A stretch of 64,000 nt of DNA from Psychrobacter sanguinis (GCF_020736705.1 NZ_CP085990.1:1612001-1676000); one strand, 5' to 3'. Positions 26,095-35,234 are shown, counted from the first letter of the stretch. Translations and numbers: made by a program. Notes: generated by a model from the sequence alone, not told the origin.

Positions 26095-26672
26095 ATTCCT
26101 ACCGCTAGACGGTCAAGCCCGACCGCGAGGATGTTCTTAGCGGCATTGATATCTCTATCATGCCATGTGCCACACTCAGCACACCTCCATCCTCTTATTC
26201 GCAAGCCTGCTCTACCTTTCGGACTACTGTCACTTATTTTAAGGCAGTACGAGCAGGTCTGGGTAGTGTAACTTTCATTTACCATCTCAAACTGACAACC
26301 TGCATACTTGCATTTATATTCCAGTTGTCGTTTAAGCTCAAACCATCCTGCATCGTATGTCGATTTAGCTAGCTTGTTTTTTTTATTGGTAAATGAGCGT
26401 GATTTAACATCACCAACCACAATTAAAGCATTATCTTGAACAAGCTTGGTGGTGAATTTATGAATTAAGTCTAACCTTGTATTTTTTATTTTTGCGTGGA
26501 TTGCTTTGACACGATTTTTATTGCTAGCACGCTGGGCGATAGCAAGCTTTTTAGCCCATTTTTGGGTCTGCTTAATAGTAAGTTTATCACCCATTGAGGT
26601 AGTAGCAGACTCTTTTAAGCCCAAATCAATTCCAATGCTGCCCTTACCACTTACTTGCTTAGGAAAGTCTTT
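26082..26672 (-). pseudogene. tnpB: TnpB (IS605 OrfB), 3' part, on the opposite strand from its 5' part
   Basis: The C-terminal 196 residues of TnpB. RuvC motif I is SIGIDLGLKES (Asp), the zinc finger is CSYC and CAEC, and RuvC motif III is HDRDINAAKNIL (Asp). Motif II, normally an Ile-x-Glu-Asp strand, reads ALIVVGDVKSRS with Gly at the expected Glu, followed by the conserved KSTYDAGWFELKRQLEYK helix. The fragment completes the 5' part at 11339 across the two IS copies. It retains the right-end hairpin. Residues before KDFPKQ (ITV) are encoded by the 9-bp duplication. Confidence 0.88.
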
Positions 26673-26681
26673 AACGGTGAT
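26673..26681 (-). repeat. Target-site duplication half (ATCACCGTT on the minus strand)
   Basis: AACGGTGAT, the complement of ATCACCGTT at 11846-11854. It codes for ITV in tnpB on both sides, so the insertion was in frame at a 9-bp duplication. Confidence 0.9.
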
Positions 26682-27864
26682 CTCTGTACACGACAAAAAT
26701 GCTCAAAGTCTCAAAGGTCGTGGACTAGGAGACAAATAACTTATTAGAACCTCAAACACACGCCGATTGCCAGCAAAGAAATACTCACGCAAACCATCAA
26801 TCAAAACATCCAAACCAATAGCAAACAAACTTTGCTGAGGTCGACCATGTTTCTTAAGCTTTCGTCTTTTAGGGTGCTGCTGTACAGTTTTAATCCCAAT
26901 GCGATATGACCAACAAAATGCTAGCGCACAAACCGCCACTAACTTACTTACCCGATCCAACTGTGTAAGATGCGTATCTTCAAGATTAAACCCTCGTCCT
27001 TTAAAACAAGAAAACAAGGTTTCAATCTCCCAGCGTCTGCTATAAAGAGCCATAGCATCCGTATGATCTAAATTGTTGGTCGCTATGATGACATAATCGT
27101 TGTCAGTATCACGCTTTGCAAATAGACGAACTTTAACGCCATATACGGGAACAGCTCTGGCTAACATAAACGTTTCATGAGGGGATAGATGACGTAACAA
27201 TGTCTTTATTTGTACCAATTTACCCTGATGATTGGCTACTAGGGTGTTGTGTTTGATGCGAATGCAAAACTTTATTTGCTCTTTATTTAGCCATTGAAAC
27301 CACTCTTTGCCAACAAACTCTCTATCGGCTAATACATACTGTATTTTGTCTGCGCCAAAGGTGTTGATGAACGTTTGTATGAGCTCACATCTCTCATTAC
27401 TATTGCTGTTACCTTTTTTATCAAGTAGTGTCCAGTATAAGGGAATAGCGATTCCTTGATGAACAACGCTGAGCAAAAAGATGTTAATGTTCTTTTTACC
27501 CCATTTCCAGTTGGTTCTGTCTATGCTGATGATGACTTCGTCTAAGTCAAAGAGTTGATAGATGAATTTGGCTAACTGGTCTTGGTCTATGTCAACTTGT
27601 GCAAAGAAGCGTTGTAGCCGTCTGTAATTACTGTTTGTCCTACCTTTGACAAATCCTCTTGCTATTTGTTTGAGGTTACTACTTTGTACTTGTATTATCG
27701 CTAGAGTAATTAAGCCTAAACACGTCAATCTTGCCTTGTTCATGGTTAGGTTTTGCGATAATATATTTATGAGCTGATTAAGGTTTGGCATAGTGTGGTT
27801 CGTAAGAAAAATTACTATTATGCCTTGTCCTTAGTCAGCTTTTTTGTTTTTGTCGTGTACAGAG
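26682..27864 (-). mobile_element. IS4-family insertion sequence, copy B (ISAba1-like ends)
   Basis: A 1,183-bp element with the same CTCTGTACACGACAAAAA ends as copy A, reversed in orientation. Flanks are AACGGTGAT (left) and TGCTGATGT (right), which do not match each other but match copy A's flanks crosswise. The transposase frame is intact. Confidence 0.95.
26703..27791 (-). CDS. IS4-family transposase (copy B)
   Basis: A 362-residue DDE transposase, residue for residue the same as copy A's product, with SIDRTNWKWG, VLADREFVG and YSRRWEIETLF catalytic segments. With no visible difference from copy A, the two elements are recent or have been homogenised by recombination, which keeps inverted-repeat exchange efficient. 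Confidence 0.93.
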   Translation of the reverse strand: MPNLNQLINILSQNLTMNKARLTCLGLITLAIIQVQSSNLKQIARGFVKGRTNSNYRRLQRFFAQVDIDQDQLAKFIYQLFDLDEVIISIDRTNWKWGKKNINIFLLSVVHQGIAIPLYWTLLDKKGNSNSNERCELIQTFINTFGADKIQYVLADREFVGKEWFQWLNKEQIKFCIRIKHNTLVANHQGKLVQIKTLLRHLSPHETFMLARAVPVYGVKVRLFAKRDTDNDYVIIATNNLDHTDAMALYSRRWEIETLFSCFKGRGFNLEDTHLTQLDRVSKLVAVCALAFCWSYRIGIKTVQQHPKRRKLKKHGRPQQSLFAIGLDVLIDGLREYFFAGNRRVFEVLISYLSPSPRPLRL

Positions 27865-27873
27865 TGCTGATGT
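27865..27873 (+). repeat. Target-site duplication half (TGCTGATGT)
   Basis: Direct partner of the complement at 13038-13046; codes for part of ADV in the fadL-type gene. Confidence 0.9.
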
Positions 27874-29299
27874 TACTGGTGTTGATAACAAAGGCAATAA
27901 AACCGGTGATATTGCTGAAGCTTATGACTTCTTCCGCTATGGTGTAAAAACCGATGTGAATGATAGATTCAGTGTTGGTGTATTATATGATGAGCCATGG
28001 GGAGCTGCTGCTAAATATAGAGGTGATAACGAGTTTACAGGGGTAGCAGGTGATGTTGGTGTAGGTGCTATTTTAGGGGTTGCCGAAGGTGCTATAGCAA
28101 AAACACAGGGTAAAATTAATGACTTTAACAAACAAATAGAGGCTATTGATAAAGAGCTAGAAGATGAAGATTTAACTCCTGAACGGGGAGGCGTTTTAGC
28201 TCTTAACAAGTTCGTTTTAGAGAAGGGTATAGGAGGTCTTGAAGAAGCAGTTGATAGATTTGAGACACTGGGCAAGCCAGAAAACGCTACACTTGAGGAA
28301 TATAATGCTTTAATTGAAACGACTCGTGGGAAGATTGAAGAATTAGAAGGGACGCTGGAACAGATGGCACCTTTCTTACCCGAGGAAACTAAGCAGCTAG
28401 CACAGGGTCTGCTAGATGGTAATAAGGCAGATTTAGCACAAACTGAAGGTGCACGTGATGCGGTTGCGAATCTTCTAAGTATTGATGAAGCAACGAATGT
28501 AGAAGTTCGCTCTAACACGCTATCTTTGATTGGTGGTGCGAAGTTTGGTGCAAACAATCAGTTTCAGATTTATGGTGGTCCAGTAGCGCAGCGCTTAAAA
28601 GCAGATGTAAAGTTACGTGGTAACGCCTATCAAGGCGCTACAGGATATAACGCCCATGTTGCCCCAGATATTGATTATGGTTATCTGTTAGGTTTTTCTT
28701 ATAGCAAGCCAGAAATTGCTCTAAAAGCGGCATTAACTTATCGTTCTGAGATTGATCACTCTTTAGCAGCTTATGAGAACTTCCCTGCACTTGCAATCAA
28801 AGGTCAAAATCCAGAAAGCTATAATAAATTTGAAGTAACAACGCCGGAGTCTGTAAACTTTGATTTCCAAACGGGTATCAACCCAACCACATTAGCAACG
28901 GCCAAAGTTCGCTGGGTACCATGGAGTGACTTTAAGATTTCACCACCAGTATATAGTGGTGCAGCCCAAGTACCTCTAGTTGACTATAGTGATGACCAAT
29001 GGGTTGTAGAACTGGGCTTAGGTAAGCGTCTAGCAGATAATTTAGCGGTATCAGGATCAATCGGCTGGGATAGTGGTGCCGGTGATCCAACATCATCATT
29101 AGGTCCTATTGAGGGCTACTACAGTGTTGGCTTGGGTGCTAAATATGATGTGACTAAGAACTGGGCAGTATCTGCAGGTGGTAAATACTTATGGTTCGGT
29201 GATGCAAAAGGTTCACTACCTACTGGTGATATCGTCTCTAACTTCGAAGATAACGAAGGTTACATTGTAGGTGTTAAGCTGTCTTACCAAGACAAATAA
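27865..29299 (+). pseudogene. FadL-type outer membrane protein, 3' part (second paralogue)
   Basis: The remaining 475 codons of the broken fadL-type gene. From the duplication TGCTGATGT the frame reads ADVTGVDNKGNK, then DFFRYGVKTDVND and VGVLYDEPWGA as in the intact paralogue. A helical, Glu/Lys/Leu-rich insertion (27.99-28.49 kb) is longer than and different from the equivalent insertion in paralogue 1, while the barrel that follows (RLKADVKLRG, IALKAALTYRSEIDH, LGPIEGYYSVGLGAKYD) is nearly the same. It ends VGVKLSYQDK. Its 5' 55 codons and promoter are at 13038-13204 on the other strand, so no normal protein can be made in the present arrangement. Confidence 0.88.
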
Positions 29300-29361
29300 C
29301 TTTAAGTTTGTAACTTTATCAGTTTAGACAGCTGATACAACCTTAAAAAGTATATTGAAAT

Positions 29362-29400
29362 CAAAACCTGTAAGTTGATAATTCAACTTACAGGTTTTTT
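29362..29400 (+). terminator. Terminator after the broken fadL-type gene
   Basis: AAACCTGTAAGTTGA / TCAACTTACAGGTTT long perfect stem followed by a T run, 60 bp past the stop codon. Confidence 0.9.
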
Positions 29401-29420
29401 GTGTCTAAATTAAGATGATG

Positions 29421-29529
29421 CAGGGCAATCGCACTACAAATCAATTTTAGCTATGTTTTAATTAATTATTAACCTTTTACAGATGTTATTTGCAATTCTT
29501 AGCTGGCGATGATAAAAACACAAGATATA
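29421..29529. mobile_element. Half of the CAGGGCAATCGCAC MITE-like repeat
   Basis: CAGGGCAATCGCACTACAAA begins here and follows the first ~109 bp of the repeat at 23795 with scattered differences. It is cut by IS630 copy 3 at a TA inside the ATATATA stretch. The other half is not found beyond the IS630 copy, so sequence has been deleted or exchanged. Confidence 0.7.
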
Positions 29530-30381
29530 TATAGTAAATTCACAGCAAAACCACCACAAATCCAAAGGAAGTAAAAAAACAAAGTATCGACACAATCAAG
29601 TTGCCATTCTTTACGTTTTTGTTTGACCCAAGCCCATGCTTTTTCGATGGGATTCAGATCAGGACTGTAAGGTGGCAGCCACAATATTGTATGCCCAGCA
29701 TCTCCAATAAGCTCTTTAGTTTCTTGTCTTTTATGAAAACTAGCATTATCCATCACTATAACGCTATTACTTGGTATCTCTACGAGTAATAACTGTTCAA
29801 CCCAACTATGGAAAATATCACTGTTAATACTACAATCATATAAGCCAACCGCGAATAGCTCATTATCGTGAATAGCGCCAATAGCATTTGTTTTATTCTT
29901 TAACTGCCAGTTGCACTTACCAAAACACTTTTCCCCTTTTTTAGCGTAGCCATAAGGTCTGTAATCATGAGACTTAAAACCACTTTCGTCTATATAAATA
30001 ATTGGTCTAGCTGTCGCTTCAAACTGCTTGAGTTGTTCGAGAAATTCAATACGCTTCTGTTTATCAGCTTTCGGATGATTTAGTGTCTTTTTTTTGAGTG
30101 ATGCCTAAGCGTTTTAAAGCAGTACATATACCCGACGTACTACATTTAAGACGTTGGGCCCTCTCATATTGGTAGGCATCTGGATAGTCTTCAATGTCTT
30201 TTAAAAGAAGCTCAGTGTCTATTTTAAAAGGCTTGAAAACACGTCTTTTTCTTTCAGGTGATTTTTTCCAAGTTTGGAGTGTACGTGTACTTATCTCGAA
30301 GTATTCGGCTGTCTCTCTAATGGAGTAGCCTTCGTCAAGTTTCTGTAATGCTAATTGTCTATAATCTTGTGAGTATGCCAT
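29499..30381 (-). CDS. IS630-family transposase, orfA + orfB (copy 3)
   Basis: orfA spans 30381-30064 (105 aa; helix-turn-helix SIRETAEYFEISTRTLQTWKK). orfB is in the +1 frame after the A8G run (30088-30095 as T8 on the plus strand) and stays open through YIDESGFKSHDYRP, VIVMDNASFHK and PPYSPDLNPIEKAWAW. No ordinary start codon precedes the DDE domain in the orfB frame until a GTG at 29756, so orfB can only be made in full by frame switching. The stop codon at 29499 lies about 30 bp outside the IS end, adding a short host-encoded tail. Confidence 0.85.
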
Positions 30382-30418
30382 TTTTATAGTGTAGTACTTT
30401 TTATGTGATTTTACTATA
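29530..30418 (-). mobile_element. IS630-family element, copy 3
   Basis: Ends TATAGTAAATTCACA (29530) and TGTGATTTTACTATA (to 30418), one mismatch as inverted repeats. It is inserted in a MITE-like repeat. Sequence is clearly diverged from copies 1 and 2. Confidence 0.87.
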
Positions 30419-30541
30419 GTATTTGATTATGAGAAAACCTCAAGTAACTTTAAATACTATGATGATCACGATGACAAAAAGGCCACTATCTTACTGACTA
30501 AGTCATTTTAATTAAGTTTTTAAAGCAGTAGTTATAGCCAT

Positions 30542-30572
30542 AAAAAAACCTCGCACGTGCGAGGTTTTTTTT
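30542..30572. terminator. Terminator downstream of putP
   Basis: AAAAAAACCTCGCACG / CGTGCGAGGTTTTTTTT perfect palindromic stem, bidirectional, 29 bp beyond the putP stop. Confidence 0.9.
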
Positions 30573-30600
30573 ATTATCAGAGTTTATTTACAAGCCGTTA

Positions 30601-32097
30601 TTAAAGATTGGTTTCCATCTCTTCAAACTTCGCTTTGATATGAGGACTTGGCTCAAGTGTCGCTAGACTACTAATAACAATAGCGATTGAGCTTAAGATA
30701 AAGCCTGGAATGATGGCATATAACCAGTCATTTAAAGGAACACCGGCTGATGTCTCAAAGCCGCCGTATACCCAAAGAATAACAGTTATGGCACCGACAA
30801 TCATGCCTACTAAGGCACCATTACGGTTCATGCGCTTCCACATAAGGCTAATAACCACCAAGGGTCCAAAGGCTGCACCGAAGCCGGCCCAAGCGTTAGA
30901 TACCAGAGCTAATACTGAGCTATCAGGATCAGACGCTAAGAAAATAGCTACCACTGCCACCAATACTACTGAAATACGGCCAATCATTACTTGACGTGTT
31001 TCTGAAGCTTCTCTATCAAAGAATAACTTGTATACATCACGAGTAAGCGAGCTTGATACCACTAATAGCTGTGATGAAATGGTACTCATAATAGCCGCTA
31101 AAATCGCCGCTAATAAGAAGCCTGAAACTAAGGGATGGAATAAAAAGTTGGTAAATACTAGGAAAATAGTTTCTGGGTCATCTAAGGTCATGGCTGTTTT
31201 TTGGACATAAGCACGACCCGCAAAACCTGTCATTAGCGCACCGATCAAGCTTACAATCATCCAACTCATACCAATTCTACGGGCTGTTGGCACATCTTTT
31301 ACAGAGCGAATGGCCATGAAGCGCACGATAATATGAGGCTGACCGAAATAACCCAAGCCCCAGGCCAATAATGACAAGATACCTAAGAAGGTCATGCCGC
31401 TAAAGATATTTAGCATTTCTGGGTCAATATTGCGAATGGCAGTGGTTGTTGCGCCAACACCGCCAAGATCTGTAAAGGCAACCAAAGGCACGATAATCAT
31501 AGCCAATAGCATGATAACGCCCTGCACAAAGTCAGTGGTTGATACGGCAAGGAAGCCACCGAATAGGGTATAGATAACAACCACACCAGCAGTAACCCAA
31601 AGTCCGGTGCTATAAGACATACCTAGAGCACTATCAAACAATTTACCACCACCGGCTAAGCTTGCTGCGGTGTATACAGTAAAGAATAAGATAATAACGA
31701 TGGCTGAAATAACACGCAGTAGATGCGACTTATCTTCAAAGCGGTTGGCGAAATAGTCAGGAAGAGTAATCGCATTGTCAGCGATTTCGGTATAGACACG
31801 TAGTCTTGGTGCTACCAATAGGTAGTTGGCAAAGGCACCGATGGTCAAGCCTAAGGCAATCCAAATACTGACCACACCAGAGCTGTACATATAACCGGGA
31901 AGACCCAGTAATAACCAGCCTGACATGTCAGAGGCACCGGCTGATAAAGCGGCTACACCAGGGCTCAAGTTACGACCACCCAACATATAACCTGCAGAGT
32001 CGTTATCGGCTTTAAAGTAAGCCCAAACACCAATTGCAATCATTAATAAGAAATATAGAGCGAGCGATATGAGCACTCCTGTTTCAATTCCATTCAT
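30601..32097 (-). CDS. putP: Sodium/proline symporter
   Basis: A 498-residue sodium:solute symporter (SSS family) with about 13 membrane helices; imports proline with Na+ across the inner membrane. Landmarks: GYMLGGRNLSPGVAALSAGA with ASDMSGWLLLGLPGYMYSSG early in the protein (sodium and proline site helices), GGFLAVSTTDFVQG, and LGYFGQPHIIVRFMAI (about residue 250). ATG 32097 is chosen because AAGGA lies eight bases upstream and the family usually starts just before helix 1; an upstream start at 32172 would add 25 unusual residues. No putA is nearby. Terminator at 30542-30572. Confidence 0.9.
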   Translation of the reverse strand: MNGIETGVLISLALYFLLMIAIGVWAYFKADNDSAGYMLGGRNLSPGVAALSAGASDMSGWLLLGLPGYMYSSGVVSIWIALGLTIGAFANYLLVAPRLRVYTEIADNAITLPDYFANRFEDKSHLLRVISAIVIILFFTVYTAASLAGGGKLFDSALGMSYSTGLWVTAGVVVIYTLFGGFLAVSTTDFVQGVIMLLAMIIVPLVAFTDLGGVGATTTAIRNIDPEMLNIFSGMTFLGILSLLAWGLGYFGQPHIIVRFMAIRSVKDVPTARRIGMSWMIVSLIGALMTGFAGRAYVQKTAMTLDDPETIFLVFTNFLFHPLVSGFLLAAILAAIMSTISSQLLVVSSSLTRDVYKLFFDREASETRQVMIGRISVVLVAVVAIFLASDPDSSVLALVSNAWAGFGAAFGPLVVISLMWKRMNRNGALVGMIVGAITVILWVYGGFETSAGVPLNDWLYAIIPGFILSSIAIVISSLATLEPSPHIKAKFEEMETNL

Positions 32098-32485
32098 AAC
32101 ATAATCCTTATGTAATATATTTTTGAACATAAAAAAACCATTATGTGACTTGTAGCATAATGGTTCTTTCACAAAAACTAAAAGAATATTAAAAGAAGTT
32201 TTAAGATTTCGTTTTATAGGCCTTAACCATCAGAGTTTTTACATGCCTAACGTATTAGTTACAAGAGGTTAACTTTTGGCAACATGCTTGCATTATAGAG
32301 TAAAAATTTAGCGATTACGAATACAATTAAAATTAGAAACTTATTAGAAATTTAGAATGGACTTTAAATTGAGGGGATAATGCTAATAAAAACTTGCTGA
32401 AGAAGCCGAATAAAAAATGCTTTGACTCTTATTGAAGTCAAAGCATTTTTTAGGTAACAACACAAGCAAAATAGCCAATCGAGAC
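32098..32485. other. Intergenic region upstream of putP
   Basis: A 388-bp AT-rich stretch containing the putP promoter region and the terminator of the LysR-type gene. I see no other gene or repeat in it. Confidence 0.6.
32411..32451 (-). terminator. Terminator of the LysR-type gene
   Basis: AAAAAATGCTTTGACT / AGTCAAAGCATTTTTT long stem, 35 bp past the LysR-type stop codon. Confidence 0.88.
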
Positions 32486-33358
32486 TTATTCAATAGGCGC
32501 CAACATCTGCATTAAAGCATCGACACTAGCAGAACGCGTTAAGCTTGGGTTAATAACCGCACCCAAGTAGCGTTGCAGCTCTAAGTCTTTGGCCATATCA
32601 ATGGTAGCCAGTTCATGATTGATTAAAGTTTGAGGTAGCACTGACCAACCTAGACCGACAGAGACCAACATACGAATAGACTCAAGAGGGTTGGTGGTCA
32701 TAGTGGCATATGGCTTTAAGTTTTGTTTGGCAAATTCAGCCAAAGTAATCTGACTGGTAAAGGTATTAGCTGCCGGTAAGATAGCTGAATAATGTGCCAA
32801 CTGCTCTAAAGTTACATTTGATTTTTTTGCTAAAGGAGACAGAGTGCCCGTCACGAAGAATAAGGGATCTGACCAAAGGGTGTGGTAAGTCAAACGCTTG
32901 TCATATACAGGTGGCAAAGTTAAAAAGGCTAGAGACAGTTCGCCATCCAATACCGCTTTATGCGCTGCCTCTGAGTCCACAAAATGAACTTCTAGCTGCA
33001 CTGACGGATACATTTGAATAAATTGTTTTAGAACAGGCGGTAAATGATGTAGTCCAATATGATGGCTGGTACCAATAACCAATTTACCTGAAATAGTCTG
33101 CTGGGAGTTTTGAATATTTATTTTGAAATTATCATAGTCATCAAGCCAACGTTTGGCATGCGGTAATAGTTCATTGGCGGCAGCAGTGGGGACGATACCT
33201 CGACCAAGTGTATCGAATAGGGTGACCTTAAATTCGTCTTCAAGATTCTTAATCCGTTTACTAACGGCAGGCTGAGTAATAAAAAGCTTTTCAGCTGCAC
33301 CGGAAATACTGCCTGTTTGCATTACAGTGATAAATGTTGTCAAATTTGTGGTATTCAT
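32486..33358 (-). CDS. LysR-type transcriptional regulator, divergent from leuC
   Basis: A 290-residue LysR-type regulator: N-terminal winged helix-turn-helix (LTTFITVMQTGSISGAAEKL then TQPAVSKRIKNLEDEF, residues 5-45) and a periplasmic-binding-like effector domain from about residue 90 (LVIGTSHHIGLHHLPPVL). It is transcribed away from leuC, the arrangement typical of a regulator acting on its divergent neighbour, so control of leuCDB by a branched-chain pathway intermediate is a reasonable inference but not shown. A palindrome ATGATAAAAATCAT lies between the genes at 33420-33433. Frame and length are normal. Confidence 0.85.
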   Translation of the reverse strand: MNTTNLTTFITVMQTGSISGAAEKLFITQPAVSKRIKNLEDEFKVTLFDTLGRGIVPTAAANELLPHAKRWLDDYDNFKINIQNSQQTISGKLVIGTSHHIGLHHLPPVLKQFIQMYPSVQLEVHFVDSEAAHKAVLDGELSLAFLTLPPVYDKRLTYHTLWSDPLFFVTGTLSPLAKKSNVTLEQLAHYSAILPAANTFTSQITLAEFAKQNLKPYATMTTNPLESIRMLVSVGLGWSVLPQTLINHELATIDMAKDLELQRYLGAVINPSLTRSASVDALMQMLAPIE

Positions 33359-33797
33359 GGTCAGCCTAAAACTATCAAAAGAAATGGTAAATATTCAATT
33401 ATAATATAAAGTTTGGTTTATGATAAAAATCATCAATTATTATTATATAACTTAGCTGTTATAATCTCAATAGACAAAGCAAGTTCAGTCATCATTATTA
33501 TATATAATATTGGCAATTAAACTTGATTAAATATTTCAATTTTATTAAATATTTTAATTTAATCTATAGTAACCAGTAATAACCTGTTTAATTCTAGTAA
33601 TAGACAAGTAAATGAATGGCAAGGCAACCACATATAAGTATTGCTTTACAAAGATAAATACTACTCTATTAGGTTTAACAAGGTTAACGCTTTAATTTTT
33701 TATCCTGACTATAACTATAGATAAACCATAGACAATTACGTTTCTCAATATTTTTATTTATACTCATAAACATTATAAGCCAGCAAGGGACTACTCC
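33359..33797. promoter_or_regulatory. Divergent control region between the LysR-type gene and leuC
   Basis: A 439-bp AT-rich region. The only clear dyad is ATGAT-AAAA-ATCAT at 33420-33433, close to the T-N11-A form of LysR-type operators. No leucine-rich leader peptide with a terminator hairpin is evident before leuC, so classical leucine attenuation is not supported by what I see. Confidence 0.45.
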
Positions 33798-35234
33798 ATG
33801 TCAGCAACACAGTCTAATACCGCCAAAACTTTATACGATAAACTTTGGGACGCTCACTTGGTTAGCCAACGTGATGATGGTTCAAGTCTGATTTATATTG
33901 ACCGTCACTTATTGCATGAAGTGACCAGCCCTCAAGCATTTGAAGGACTGGCTTTGGCCAATCGTGAGCCATGGCGTTTGTCAGCCAATATTGCAACACC
34001 AGATCATAACGTTCCGACAGTACGCAAAGAGCGTTTAGAAGGGGTTGTTGGTATTAAAGACGAGGTATCACGTCTTCAGGTAAAAACATTAGATGACAAC
34101 TGTGCTAAATTTAATATCGCAGAATTTACCATCAATGATGTACGTCAAGGTATCGTTCATGTGGTCGGTCCAGAGCAGGGCTTAGTATTGCCTGGTATGA
34201 CTGTGGTTTGTGGTGACTCGCACACTGCGACTCATGGTGCGCTAGGCTGTTTAGCCCATGGCATCGGTACCTCAGAAGTTGAGCATGTGTTGGCCACTCA
34301 GTGTTTGGTTCAGAAAAAATCTAAAAACATGCTAATTCGAGTCAATGGTCAGCTTGGAGAAGGGGTCACTGCCAAAGATGTGGTGCTGGCTATTATTGCC
34401 AAAATTGGTACAGCGGGCGGTACCGGTTATGCCATCGAGTTTGCCGGTGAAGTATTTGAAAATATGAGCATGGAAGGCCGTATGACGGTCTGTAATATGG
34501 CCATTGAAGCCGGTGCTCGTGTGGGTATGGTCGGTGTGGATGACACCACTATCGAATATGTTAAAGGCCGTCCCTTTGCACCAAAAGGTGAGCAATGGGA
34601 TCAAGCGGTTGAATACTGGAATACCTTACATTCAGATGAAGGCGCACACTTTGATGCGATCGTTGAACTAGATGCCAGCGACATTGCGCCACAAGTGTCT
34701 TGGGGCACCTCTCCAGAAATGGTAGTAGATGTGACTCAAAAAGTGCCCACCTTAGCTCAGGCAAAAGATGAAGTACAGGCGGAGGCATGGGAGCGCGCTT
34801 ATCAATATATGGGTCTCGAGCAGGGCCAACCGATTACCGATATTAAGCTTGATCGTATCTTTATTGGCTCGTGCACCAATTCTCGTATTGAGGACTTGCG
34901 CTCAGCGGCATCAGTTATCAAAGGCCGTAAAGTAGCAGACAACGTTAAAGAAGCGATCGTAGTTGCTGGCTCGGGTCAAGTTAAAAAGCAAGCGGAAGAA
35001 GAGGGCTTAGATAAGCTATTTGTAGAAGCAGGATTTGAATGGCGCGAGCCTGGCTGCTCAATGTGCTTGGCGATGAATGCCGATAAGCTACAACCACAAG
35101 AGCACTGTGCCTCGACCTCAAACCGTAACTTTGAGGGACGTCAAGGCAATGGCGGTCGCACCCATTTGGTAAGCCCAGCGATGGCAGCTGCCGCGGCATT
35201 GGCCGGTCACTTTGTGGATGTGCGTAGCTTTTAA
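33798..35234 (+). CDS. leuC: 3-isopropylmalate dehydratase large subunit
   Basis: A 478-residue aconitase-superfamily protein that with LeuD isomerises 2- to 3-isopropylmalate in leucine synthesis. The [4Fe-4S] ligands are the Cys of FIGSCTNSR (about residue 358) and the two of GCSMCLAMN (about 418-421). [15 protein letters not shown] and the N-terminal [12 protein letters not shown] are typical. It is first in a leuC-leuD-leuB cluster on one strand; leuA is not in the window. Confidence 0.95.
   Translation: MSATQSNTAKTLYDKLWDAHLVSQRDDGSSLIYIDRHLLHEVTSPQAFEGLALANREPWRLSANIATPDHNVPTVRKERLEGVVGIKDEVSRLQVKTLDDNCAKFNIAEFTINDVRQGIVHVVGPEQGLVLPGMTVVCGDSHTATHGALGCLAHGIGTSEVEHVLATQCLVQKKSKNMLIRVNGQLGEGVTAKDVVLAIIAKIGTAGGTGYAIEFAGEVFENMSMEGRMTVCNMAIEAGARVGMVGVDDTTIEYVKGRPFAPKGEQWDQAVEYWNTLHSDEGAHFDAIVELDASDIAPQVSWGTSPEMVVDVTQKVPTLAQAKDEVQAEAWERAYQYMGLEQGQPITDIKLDRIFIGSCTNSRIEDLRSAASVIKGRKVADNVKEAIVVAGSGQVKKQAEEEGLDKLFVEAGFEWREPGCSMCLAMNADKLQPQEHCASTSNRNFEGRQGNGGRTHLVSPAMAAAAALAGHFVDVRSF

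Larger units (their letters stand above)
13038..26681. other. Inverted 13.6-kb segment between two inverted IS copies
   Basis: Everything between IS copy A and IS copy B is inverted relative to the arrangement in which both insertions occurred. The evidence is fourfold: split tnpB and split fadL-type genes whose halves lie at crosswise ends, and two 9-bp target duplications that pair crosswise. The segment carries fadL paralogue 1, slyX, uup, the LpxL-type gene and most of the IS cluster. Homologous recombination between inverted IS copies is the simplest mechanism. Confidence 0.88.

Noticed and set aside
13038..26681. Site-specific invertase (phase-variation switch) as the cause of the inversion
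   Set aside because: No serine or tyrosine recombinase and no short inversion sites are present; the 1.18-kb inverted IS copies explain the event fully.
11855..27864. Composite transposon formed by the two IS4-family copies
   Set aside because: A composite transposon would show one duplication at its outer ends. The outer flanks ATCACCGTT and TGCTGATGT differ, and each pairs with the inner flank of the opposite copy.
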